Below, one piece after another: positions 1 to 9,351 of a DNA stretch of 64,000 bases. This DNA comes from Gibbula magus (lineage: Eukaryota > Mollusca > Gastropoda > Trochida > Trochidae). The stretch is from NCBI GenBank assembly GCA_936450465.1, contig OW388300.1, positions 23,251,232 to 23,315,231 of the forward strand, in the 5' to 3' direction. Both the position numbers and the translations under genes were made by a program. Within the stretch, counting starts at the first letter, position 1. Every line of letters begins with the position of its first letter. The notes below the pieces were generated by a model that was not told where the DNA came from, made no database searches, and saw only the letters and a program-made list of their open reading frames with translations.

Positions 1-321
1 TGGTTTCCATTTTCTGGAATCAATAATTGCAATTTACAGGAATGGAAACTAACATGAAACTTCATATTGTGGTTTCATGTTGATTTCCATTTCATGGAAA
101 CATTGATTGCAATTTCCAGGAATGGAAACCAACATGAAACACATAATCAATGTTTCCAGTTGGTTTCCATCACGGAAATACTTAATGTTATAGAATCCAA
201 AATGGATTCTAGTTGGAAACCAGGTTACCTAGTTTCAGCAGATGGATACCAAATGGATACTCCTATTACCGAGTTTCCAGTTGGTTTCCAGATTGCAGGA
301 TACTCAGTCATTTTTGCTGTG
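1..321. mobile_element. CACTA-like transposon, terminal fragment (copy C)
   Basis: This is one end of the same element seen complete at 25488-28841. It matches 28521-28841 with only two differences in 321 bases (near 252 and 271). It consists of palindromic units whose arms carry gtttcatgttggtttcc and its complement. It stops exactly at the 14-bp terminus TCATTTTTGCTGTG (308-321), the reverse complement of CACAGCAAAAATGA. The flank after 321 starts with tac, the expected 3-bp target duplication, whose partner would lie left of the window. The rest of the element is outside the window. The adjoining sequence at 322 is retrotransposon pol, so this copy probably inserted into that element. A reading frame across 67-345 is an artefact of the repeat array. 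Confidence 0.85.
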
Positions 322-425
322 TACAGCGGGGCATGCAGAGGCTGAATACATTACTAGCCCCTCAAGTGACCTATACCGAAGGATGATAGGCAAGACAAAA
401 CGATGCAAGCATCAGCATTGAGGAG

Positions 426-785
426 TTGGATTGTGAAGCCTTAATAGATCCTGGATCCATGGTGTCTACAGTGTCTGAAGGAAGTCTCGGCCATCTCCCT
501 TTGAAGGCTCTCACAGACTTTGAAGTGGAAGTAATGGCAGCAGGTGATAACATCCTTCCCTACACTGGATACATAGAGGCGAACATCTACATCCCTTTCA
601 TCAAAAAGGACTTCACTATCCCCCTACTCGTAACTGGCGACAATGACTACAACAGAAGAGTCCCTTTGGTAATCGGCACTAACCTTATAGACCAGGTGGA
701 AGCGTACTTGGAACCAGTAACGTACCTCCATCATGGGTTACAGCTCTCCGATCCCAAGCCTCTAATGGAATCATCGGCCAAGTGA
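426..785 (+). pseudogene. gypsy 1 aspartic protease region (fragment)
   Basis: The frame contains ALIDPGSMVSTVS, the retropepsin active-site region. The usual D-T/S-G triad is D-P-G here, which is likely damaging or lineage-specific. The C-terminal half (VPLVIGTNLIDQV) fits the retroviral-type protease fold. The frame ends at a TGA overlapping the next frame, and homologous coding seems to move to the +2 frame between about 745 and 785, so a one-base indel is likely. No upstream gag frame is present because the transposon end at 321 cuts the element. Confidence 0.75.
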
Positions 786-3291
786 GATCCACAAACCAGT
801 CTCCGATTGATGATCAGCCGAACCAGATAATGACTGTTTATGGACGTGTACGACACCAGCCCGGGAAAACTACAACTGTCACTGAGCACTTCGACATGGA
901 CTCTGACCTACAGACAGGACTATCAGTATGCCTAAGACTTGTAGAAGTTGGAAGACATGGCAACTCGACGAGGATTCCTGTTCGAAAATGCAACCTCTCT
1001 GCAAGAACTATCACCATACCAGCAAGGACAAGACTCTGCAAGTTACATGAGGTCCGTGTACTCAGCCAGGTACCCATTGATGCTCTACCAGCTAAGACCC
1101 AGACACCTACAGACCCGACTCCAGCTTCAACATTTAACATCGACCTGTCTGACAGTTGCCTAAATGATGAACAGAAGGACAAGGCCATGAATTTGCTTCA
1201 GAAGTGGGATTGTATCATGTCTAAGAACCTCATGGACTTAGGACACACCACTGCAGTTCAACATGAAATCAACCTCACTGATGACACTCCATTCAAGGAC
1301 CCTCACCGCCGCAAACCACCAGGAATGTTTGCGGAAGTAAGGGAGCATCTTCATGAAATGTTAGCCTGTGGAGCCATACGGGAGTCACATAGTCCTTTCT
1401 CATCCAACGTAGTGCTCGTGCGGAAGAAGGACAACACTCTGAGATTCTGCCTGGATTTTCGCCGGCTAATCAGCGGACCGTTAAAGATGCCTACGCCATT
1501 CCTCGTATCGACGAAACGCTGGATTGCCTCTCAGGAGCATCTCTGTTTTCAAAGCTGGACTTACGCTCTGGATACTGGCAAGTGGAAATGAAAGAAGACG
1601 ACAAAAAGAAAACAGCATTTTCAGTCGGCCCACTTGGTTTCTACGAGTGTAACAGAATGCCCTTCGGACTAACCAACGCACCAGCTACGTTTCAACGTTT
1701 ATTTGAAAAGTGCATGGGAGACCTAAACCTGAAGGAATGTCTCATCTATCTTGAAGACGTCATCATCTTTTCCAAAACGTTTGAGGAGCATTTGGAACGC
1801 TTGGAAGCAGTATTTCAACGTCTTACGGACAATGGACTCAAACTCAAGCCATCCAAATGTGAATTTTTCAGAGACCGAGTGACATATCTAGGACATGTAG
1901 TCTCTTGTAACGGCATAGAAACGGATCCAGAAAAAGTTTCAGCACTGAAAACCTGGCCAATTCCGACTAACGTCCATGCAGTCAGAAGATTCCTAGGCTT
2001 CACTGGATACTATCGCCGTTTCTTCAAGGACTTCTCCAGGATTGCTCAGCCCCTGAATGATCTCCTCGCTGGACAGCCCAAGAAAAAAAGAAGGAATGCC
2101 AAGCCGGATCCCAATTGGAAATGGAAAGAGGAACATCAAGAAGCATTTGACACCTTGGTCAGGCATCTCACGTCACCTCCCATCTTAGCCTATGCAGACT
2201 ACTCTCTCCCCTTCGAAGTCCACACAGATGCCAGTACAGAAGGACTCAATGCTGTGCTCTATCAGAAGCAGGACGGAAAGATGAGAGTCATCTCCTATGC
2301 AAGTCGTGGTCTGAGGAGAAGTGAGAAGAACTACCCGGCTCATAAACTGGAATTCTTGGCATTGAAATGGGCAGTTACAGTCAAGTTCCATGAGTATCTC
2401 TACGGTAACAAGTTCGAGGTGAAGACAGACAACAATCCACTCACTTACGTCTTGACAACCGCCAAGCTCTACGCTACTGGTCACAGATGGCTAGCTGCTT
2501 TGTCTGCCTACGATTTTATCATCACTTACCGAGCTGGGAACACCAACATGGATGCCGATGGATTATCCAGAAGGCCAGATTACTCTCACAGTCAAGAGAC
2601 GTGCCTTGAGCCAACCTCCATCAAGGCCATCTGCCAAGTACATCACACTCCTTGCATAGCAGCTGAGAGCTTATCATTCAATAAAGAAGCTGTGTGTCCC
2701 GAGGACGTCGTTTCATTGACTATAAAGTTATTTTCCTGGAAGACCGAGCAAGACAAGGACAAGCATCTTCAGCGTGTTGCTCAATTGGTCAAACAAGGTC
2801 ACAAACCTAATGCACGCCAACGATCAATGGAACATGCTATTGTCAGGAGATTAATCCAAGACTGGGACAAGCTGTCGCTCAAGGATGAGATCCTGTACAG
2901 ACAAGTGAAAGGTACAGATGAACCTAAACAACAACTTGTCTTACCTTCTCACAAGAAACCGGATGTACTAAAAGCCCTTCACAACGATTCCGGACATCAA
3001 GGACGTGATAGAACCTTACACCTCGTCAAGTCAAGGTTCTTCTGGCCAGGAATGTCCGAGGAAGTGGACCAATATGTGAAGAACTGTGGAAACTGCATCA
3101 GGCGAAAGTCCAAGACTACAGTGAAAGCTGCACCTTTAGTCAGCTTTATGTCTTCACAACCAATGGAACTTGTGTGCTTAGATTACCTGAAGCTCGAGGA
3201 ATCTAAGGGAGGCTATGAAAACATCCTCGTCATAACAGACCATTCCAACTCGCAACCAATCTGCCAAGACAACTGCGAGAGTCTTGTTTGA
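782..3291 (+). pseudogene. gypsy 1 pol: reverse transcriptase, RNase H, integrase zinc finger (broken)
   Basis: The first frame (782-1591) carries the linker and the RT fingers (LVRKKDNTLRFCLDFRRL). It loses frame near 1468-1470, apparently by a one-base deletion. The second frame (1582-3291) carries MPFGLTNAPATFQRL and the catalytic box, which reads YLED at 1747-1758. The first aspartate of YxDD is glutamate, so polymerisation should be lost. RNase H follows (HTDASTEGLNAVLYQ, then KLEFLALKWAV and TDNNPL). The integrase HHCC finger comes next (GHQGRDRT, then CGNCIRRKS), then the first catalytic-core Asp in VCLDYLKLEE. The frame runs off after ILVITDHSNSQ, where a short deletion has removed part of the integrase core. 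Confidence 0.88.
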
Positions 3292-4561
3292 CAATTTCCT
3301 CGTCAACTACGGTTTCCCAGCCAAACTTCACAGCGACCAAGGGAGAAACTTTGAGGGGAATATCATCAAGGAACTGTGTCAGTTAACCAGAATCCAGAAA
3401 ACAAGGACAACACCTTATCATCCACAAGGAAACGGAATGACTGAACGGTTCAACCAGACCTTGATGAATATGTCGGGTACTCTTGATGAGGAACAGAAAA
3501 GTGATTGGAAAACCTATGTTCCGTCCCTTGTACACTCGTACAACGCCACCAGACATGAGAGCACATGATACACGCCATTTTTTCTCATGTTTGGAAGACA
3601 CCCTCGACTCCCAGTGGATGCATTTCTTGGAGTTAATCTTGGAGAAGGACAAACCAAGCACACTCAGTATGCCCAAAACCTGAGGAAGAGACTGCAATTT
3701 GCCTACAACATTGTCTCCAAGGAGTCCAAGAAAGCTGGTCACCGCCACAAATAAAATTACATCAAGAAAGTGAGAGAATCACTTCTTCAACCAAAAGACA
3801 GAGTTCTAGTGCGCCTGGTTGGACTAACAGGAAGACAAAAACTTGCTAACAAATGGGGAAAGGAAGTTTACATCGTGGTGAAACAGCTCAACGAAGATAT
3901 CCCTGTGTACACCGTGAAGCAAGAGAGTGGTAAGGGACAATTGAGGACCCTTCATCGCAACATGCTCCTTCCACTTACATCTGTTTCCCTTCAGCCAACC
4001 CCGCCAACACCATGTCAACGTAACTATCATCGCAGCAAGAAGTCTGTTTCCCTCCGTGTGAAGGAATATAATGCTGCAGAAGGATCTGACGATGACAGTG
4101 AAGAAGAGGTACTGCTGCTGCCAAGACTCAGGAGTCAAGTCAGAGCCGCTGATTTTGTGTCAGGTGCTCAGTCAGAGTCTCACAACTCTGATCAACTCGC
4201 CGCTACCAGCTCCTCAACGTCTTCACAGCACATTCATGGATCAACTGGAAGTTCTCCAGCAACTGCCGTTAACGCACCGCCGGAAGTTCCAGAGCAAATT
4301 CCAGAGGCAGTTATCTCCCCTGACAGCACCTCAAGTTCGACCTCAACGTCGTACCCAAGTTCACTTGCGCAGACAGAGGATGCTGCAGTTTCTACTGTCA
4401 CTGAAGATGATCAACCTACATCTCCTACTTGCGTGGATGCTCCACAACTGGGGAGGCCTACCTGGCTGCGGAATCGTCCTGCCTGGATGACGAATAACCA
4501 ATGGATCATCAACTTCGGATCAACCATCAGACAAGATATAGAAGAGGAAGTTTTTGTTTAA
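3284..4561 (+). pseudogene. gypsy 1 integrase core and C-terminal tail (two stops)
   Basis: HSDQGRNFEG gives the second Asp and NGMTERFNQTL the Glu of the DDE core. The frame stays open apart from an in-frame TGA at 3566-3568 after RHEST and a TAA at 3752-3754. All three pieces (3284-3568, 3569-3754, 3770-4561) are in the same phase, so these are point changes rather than indels. The C-terminal part begins with LQPKDRVLVRLVGLTGRQKLANKW, typical of the gypsy integrase C-terminal (GPY/F-like) domain, followed by a Ser/Thr/Pro-rich tail ending at 4561. No env frame follows. Confidence 0.85.
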
Positions 4562-4654
4562 CTATTGCTTTGTAAATATGTTTAAATTTCTGTGGTTCCT
4601 GTTTCTCAGTTTGGTTTGGCCTGTTCGTTACTCAAAGATTTAAGAATCATTAAG

Positions 4655-4964
4655 AATTCTACGGTTAATGGGCAATGTACAGTAATTTAATAAATGAAAA
4701 AGTACAGACACCGTAATGTAGGTATGCAAGGGTATGTATTGGTGTATGAATGATTGATTTTTCCAATTTTTTTTATTATCATATTTTATCTTTTTATTTA
4801 TTTTTTTTTTTTATGTTTTCTCTTTCACCTTGTGTTAAATTCCTGTCTCGCCTCCTGTACTACTCAGGGAAATGTAAAAACTCTCAATACAGGAATAAAA
4901 AAAAAAGAAAAAATAAAAAAAAAATAAAATAAAAAAAAAAAATAAAAAAAATAATTCTACGGTT
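4655..4964 (+). mobile_element. retroposed insert with A-rich tail and 12-bp target duplication
   Basis: AATTCTACGGTT occurs at 4655-4666 and again at 4953-4964. Between them lies about 286 bp that begins with aatgggcaatg and ends in an A-rich run (about 4893-4952) led by AATAAA. Target duplication plus a 3' poly(A) is the signature of an LINE-mobilised transcript. The insert has no recognisable coding region; it contains a T-rich block (4756-4815) that could pair with the tail. It lies in the 3' untranslated part of gypsy 1, between the pol stop and the polypurine tract, so it is younger than that element. Confidence 0.72.
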
Positions 4965-5135
4965 TATCATGGAGGAATATATTTCAGTTTTGATTTCTTC
5001 ATTCAAAGCCATAAGAGTCTTTGAAATCACCGTGGTTTTACAGTTCATTTTCATTGTTGTTTTGTGTGCTTCAGTTCCTTCATCCAATGACTCTTATCAT
5101 TGGTGATGTCCTAAATGTTGAGGACAACATTTTCC

Positions 5136-5149
5136 AAAGGGGGGGAATA
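5136..5149 (+). promoter_or_regulatory. polypurine tract of gypsy 1
   Basis: AAAGGGGGGGAA sits two bases before the LTR start. In LTR elements this RNase H-resistant run primes plus-strand synthesis. Its position and composition fix the 5' edge of the LTR at 5150. Confidence 0.85.
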
Positions 5150-5290
5150 TGTCGCCGACAGGCTTTTATATCTCTTTCTTTCCATCAGAAGGCTGCTTCT
5201 CCGCTGTCTTATATAGTGATTTGAACGTGCTACCCGTATTTGGCTCTAAGCCAAATCACAGGCTTCTACGCCTGTGACGTATGACAATTT

Positions 5291-5378
5291 GAATCACATT
5301 CAATTGTCATCTGTCAGCCATCGCACGTATGGCTGATACTTTCAACAATTTCCTAATGTTGAAATTGTCCTTTACAGG
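5291..5378 (+). repeat. 88-bp direct repeat inside LTR, copy 1
   Basis: It begins gaatcacattcaattgtcat and ends tttacagg. It is repeated at 5733-5820 with about three mismatches. It contains catcgcacgtatggctgat, which has dyad symmetry. Confidence 0.85.
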
Positions 5379-5732
5379 TGAGCACTCACTCTCTATTCTT
5401 TCTCTATTCATTGGGCTAATTACCTAATTATGATCAAATAAGTATCTTAAGTTAGTAATCATTATATTACTGATCGCGCATAAAGTAAGCATATCGCGTA
5501 TCACTTACTAACCTAAGCACTAGCACGTATGGCAGTGTATGGAAGGATAATATGATATAACATATTTTATAACCTTTTTATCAACACCAACTGTATATAC
5601 TTTTAGCTATAATGTGATGCGTTTCCTATATGTGACGTCATCATGTAAACAATCACAATACAATTGTAATGTAATCATCATAATGTATGTTACTTTCTAT
5701 GATAATGTATATACAATTGTATTATATAATAT

Positions 5733-5820
5733 GAATCACATTCAATTGTCATCTGTCAGCCATCGCACATATGGCTGATACTTTCAACAATTTCCTTATG
5801 TTGAACTTGTCCTTTACAGG
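5733..5820 (+). repeat. 88-bp direct repeat inside LTR, copy 2
   Basis: This is the second copy of the 5291-5378 segment, ending two bases before the LTR AATAAA. The duplication must post-date or define this LTR lineage. Confidence 0.85.
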
Positions 5821-5821
5821 C

Positions 5822-5827
5822 AATAAA
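5822..5827 (+). promoter_or_regulatory. polyadenylation signal in LTR
   Basis: AATAAA lies about 80 bp before the LTR end, where the R/U5 boundary is expected. Confidence 0.6.
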
Positions 5828-5904
5828 GATGATTTTTAACAAGAACGAGGATCTCCGTCCTATTTTTGTCTCGACGACTAGACACAAGGCCTGAACCCGC
5901 GACA

Positions 5905-6602
5905 ATATGATAGTTAAGGTCACCACATGCGATGACTTTTCCAGGGAGTACCATGAGAGCATTGATCAGTATTTCAAATTCCTCAAAGAAGGCATTTGTA
6001 CTCTTTGGAGGACGATACACTGTTACAAAATTTACACACTGATTATCTGTCTTGAACTGAAGTGCCAAACATTCAAAGGATATGGTGTTGATTCCCAGTG
6101 ATAATTGACGACACACAAATTTATCACTGAAAACTACGCCTACACCACCACCACGTTTGTTCATTCGGGGCATATGGGTGAATTTAAATCCATTCGGAAC
6201 CAGTTTACTGATAGCAAAGTTGTCAGATGCGTCATTTCTCAACCATGTTTCAGTTATTGCAATCACATCCAAACTATTGTCAATGATAAGCTCAGATAGC
6301 GACTGCGCTTTGTCATTGTTAGATGTATTAGTCTTTACTGATCTAGCATTCAATAGACCAACTCTAAGGTTGGGGTCCTTGTACGTAATGTTCTCATTTG
6401 TGACAGATTTTGTATGTTTGCCACGACCTTTATGTGATTTACTCTTGCATCCTCGACGTGTCTTCTTCACACTGCATATTCCAAGGTCACGTTGTGTATG
6501 GAGAGTGCCAACTTGAATCTTGGAAGTGCTCACTGTATTTAGTGACATCAAATACAATGGAGAATAGGTCACAAGTGCAGCTAATAGAATCCACATAAAC
6601 AC
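5905..6602 (-). pseudogene. non-LTR retrotransposon AP-endonuclease (CR1/L2-like), cut by gypsy 1
   Basis: Read on the minus strand, the frame has the APE-type endonuclease motifs in order: LRVGLLNARSVK, DVIAITETWL (catalytic Glu), RGGGVGVVFSDKF, VTVYRPP and IACGDLNYH (catalytic Asp and Asn). The basic N-terminal stretch (VKKTRRGCKSKSHKGRGKH) is common in this clade. Immediately after GDLNYHI the frame enters the gypsy LTR, so the insertion split the gene and the RT half should lie left of the window. The motif style fits CR1/L2-type elements; the exact clade is uncertain. Confidence 0.82.
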
Positions 6603-6949
6603 TCGGCTAATCCATCAGGGCTATTGTCTTCTGATCACTGATGTAACACTGTTACTCTGAACACAATACCCTCTGCCTGGGACTGTTTTTGGCTTGGGTC
6701 CTGATTGATCATGTAGTTTAAAACGTCAGTTTAGATTCCACTTTTTCACATATAACATGAAATTTAAGTCAAAGTTTTAAAATCTGTTTTCACAGATACG
6801 TTCTACAGTACTTCAGACAGATCTTCATCAAAAATCACATACAAGAGTGGTATATGAAATGAGATATTCAGCAATATTGTGGAGCTCAGGTGAGGTACAA
6901 CCAGCTGGTGCGACACTCTTTCTTTGAAGAATTGGTGATCGTAAACCCC
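6603..6949. other. no gene seen
   Basis: This may include the 5' untranslated part of the LINE that lies to its left. No convincing frame, tandem repeat or RNA gene is seen. Confidence 0.5.
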
Positions 6950-7635
6950 TGACGATACCATTGTGTTTGATAGCTCATTTTGAATTAAAGATATCATGTA
7001 TTAAAGACAATAAATTTCAATCATGTGACCGTCATAGGTCACGTGTGACTGGTCATAGAAGATTGTCATTTTTCGAAAATCGCCGTTTTTAGCAAAGTTC
7101 AAAGGCTCACAACTGCTTAACTAATTTGGATATCTAAGTTTTATTTACAGCTCCGGATGCACAAATTAAAAAACAACAACTTTTCTGTTGAACCCTTTCA
7201 TCAAAAAGTTGATAGTGAAGCTCCGAACATCGCAAACGTTCTCAAGGGGTCAAAATTTAAGCAATTTAGAGTATTTTCTTGAATTTTCAGAAAATGATAA
7301 CGCATTAATTATGTATGCAATCTAAATGATGATTGCATCTACTTAAGTGGAAATTAAAGCACAATATTTTGTATGTTGTAACTTAGTATGAAAATATTAA
7401 CCATTTTGTCTTAATCGTGCGAAAGGTCATGTAGGGGTCCATAAATAAGCGATTTTTCCATTTTCAGAGGGTCATTGTCTTTGCAGAATTTTCAAAAAAA
7501 AAAACTATGGAAGATAGAGACATGTTTTATAACTCGTTTTAAAGCGAAGAAACTGATGCATAACCGAGAGTGCAACATGGAGTTCAAGGTCAAGCAGAAG
7601 TCTTAAAGACCTAAGTATTGCCTTGGCAATCCTAG
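6950..7635 (+). mobile_element. Helentron-like element, 3' fragment
   Basis: It is homologous to about 49340-49969, including gaagattgtcatttttcgaa and aactgcttaac. It ends in the shared 3' structure: gtcttaaagacctaag, then the hairpin ATTGCCTTGGCAAT (7617-7630), then CCTAG. The 5' end with its taggtcttc terminus is missing. The asymmetric inverted termini plus a 3' hairpin are what is known for Helentron/HINE elements; assignment is by structure only. Confidence 0.65.
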
Positions 7636-7658
7636 TTTTATTTATTCTTTCATTTCAG

Positions 7659-7972
7659 ATTTACGAAATGGATCAATATTTAGCGTACGTTTCCTGCACG
7701 CTATTTCGCTATTGATATTCATCATATCATTTCTAATCTACCTGATTATGGATTCACTTACAACACAAAGTGACACACGAGAAAGCGGAGTGACGTTACA
7801 CACCAGCACGACGTCATCAACAGGTCTTCTATACTACCTTCTATACCCACTTACCCTGTGCACAATCGTGAAAGACTTTCTGCTGACAACATTGTACTAT
7901 ATCGCTTTACCTTTCTATTGTATAGGTTGGGTCATTTGGTGTTTGATTGCGTTACTTATGATAATGTTTTAA
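7659..7972 (+). CDS. probable terminal exon of a membrane protein gene
   Basis: An acceptor (ttctttcatttcag, AG at 7657-7658) is followed by a frame in phase 2: two bases, then 103 codons to TAA at 7970. It encodes a hydrophobic segment (FLHAISLLIFIISFLIYLIM, about residues 9-28), a polar Ser/Thr-rich loop, and a second long hydrophobic stretch ending at the C-terminus (about residues 74-103). A two-pass membrane C-terminus is therefore predicted. A paralogous, frameshifted copy with the same acceptor context lies at 29583, which supports a real exon. The protein family is not recognised and no upstream exons were identified. Confidence 0.5.
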
Positions 7973-9351
7973 ACACAGTTGTATGACCTCAGCCATCTCT
8001 ACTGTTTGATAACTAGCCTTTGACGCAATAACTTTATTAAAACTTTAAAATTCCAAAGAGTTTCATATCAGGCCTAGTTTTTATTGTGTATTGTTTTAAA
8101 TGTATCTTTGATCTCCTAGTCTAACATTTCGTTTGAAGTTTCCGGCCATTGACAACTTCAAATAACATTAACGAAATAATCATGCCGATGCTTTCCTTAC
8201 TCTAAGACTTGACACAAGTGCGTGTTTTTGTTAATAGATTTACTTCAAATGATATTGATCTGAAGATGAGGTTTCAAGGGAACACATTAAACGTATAATA
8301 GGCCTGATCGAAGGACAATGTTATTTCAGACAAGCACACTGTCTACATGACTTTTCAGTCCAGTAATTCACACAAAGTTTATATCCTTCTAAACATCCCT
8401 GTATTGACATACATGTAAGCAATTGCAAGTATACAAACTTGTTATTTGAATATAATTGGGCTAGTTGGGCAATAGGGCATTTTGGAACATAATTGTTTCA
8501 TGGAATAGTATTTTGTATTGAATCACATCAAGTATTATTTTACATTTATTTTGATAAAAGTATAATAAAATATATACGAACATACAACAACTAACTAGAT
8601 AATGGTTTCATTCATTAACATTTCAGTATTCAGTATTTTTATTAGACTGACGAATAGAGCGACATAAATATAATTAGTCATTATGGCGTGTTCGCCAGTC
8701 CATTTCTATCATGAACAAAATGAATGCACCATTTAAATGGACAAAACATGAAGATTATTTCCATTATACAGGGAACACAAACATTAGGAAATAAATTATG
8801 ATCAGCATGAAGTTTTATAACTACACTTGTTTATTGCAGATCCCTACACCAGATAAGTAAAGTCTGGGGTCACAAGGAGGCAATGGTGTCTCAACGGTGT
8901 CTCAATGGTGTCTCAAAGCTTATGGTATCACGCAGGGTGTACACGGTATAAGACTCAGACGACAAACAAGTGGGTAACTGAAAATATATAAGTCGAATAT
9001 ATTTATAATGGGAAACGGTTAATTGAAATGAATATGTACAACCGTCTACTTCGCAGTAATTTAATAACCACAAACACGATTTATTCTTTTGCAGCAACGT
9101 TCAAACTGATATCAGTTTGGCTATAATTATGTAGATAGTGATACAAAGTGTACGGGAAAGTAAGACGATCATGTTTTATCAGTGATATTAATGGAATTAG
9201 TAGCCCAGGTACAACATAAGCTCTACAGCTCCACAAACACAGCATACGATAAGTATGAAAACAATCAAGGACTGTAAGAGTTGTTTACAAGAAAGACTTC
9301 AACCCTGTTGGAAAAACAACAAACGTCACACCATAACCAAGAAAATATAAA
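7973..9351. other. intergenic, no gene seen
   Basis: AT-rich unique sequence with scattered stops in all frames. No repeat or RNA gene was recognised. Confidence 0.5.

Larger units (their letters stand above)
322..5904 (+). mobile_element. Ty3/gypsy LTR retrotransposon 1 (gag and 5' LTR outside window or lost)
   Basis: The element runs protease, reverse transcriptase, RNase H, integrase, C-terminal tail, polypurine tract, 3' LTR. The left side is cut by transposon copy C at 321/322, so gag and the 5' LTR may still exist left of the window. The domain order with integrase last is the Ty3/gypsy order. The element is dead: it has frameshifts near 745-785 and near 1468, an RT active-site substitution, a deletion in the integrase core and in-frame stops at 3566 and 3752. 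Its right LTR edge interrupts a minus-strand LINE endonuclease, so the LINE copy is older. Confidence 0.88.
5150..5904 (+). repeat. 3' LTR of gypsy 1 (755 bp)
   Basis: It starts TGTCGC and ends GCGACA, a 6-bp terminal inverted repeat with the canonical TG...CA ends. It follows a polypurine tract. A TATA-like tcttatatag lies near 5208 and an AATAAA at 5822-5827. The right edge is confirmed because the minus-strand LINE endonuclease frame resumes exactly at 5905. The LTR contains an 88-bp direct repeat. Flank atatg at 5905 is the probable target duplication, with its partner outside the window. Confidence 0.85.

Noticed and set aside
67..345. Similar 80-100-codon open frames at 67-345, 28263-28577, 28587-28847 and 44742-44984 (minus)
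   Set aside because: They all fall in the subterminal palindrome arrays of the transposon. The similarity is at DNA level, and the arrays are short of stop codons in several frames on both strands.
5021..5224. Possible env-like frame after gypsy 1 pol
   Set aside because: It crosses the polypurine tract into the LTR and has no signal peptide or envelope features.
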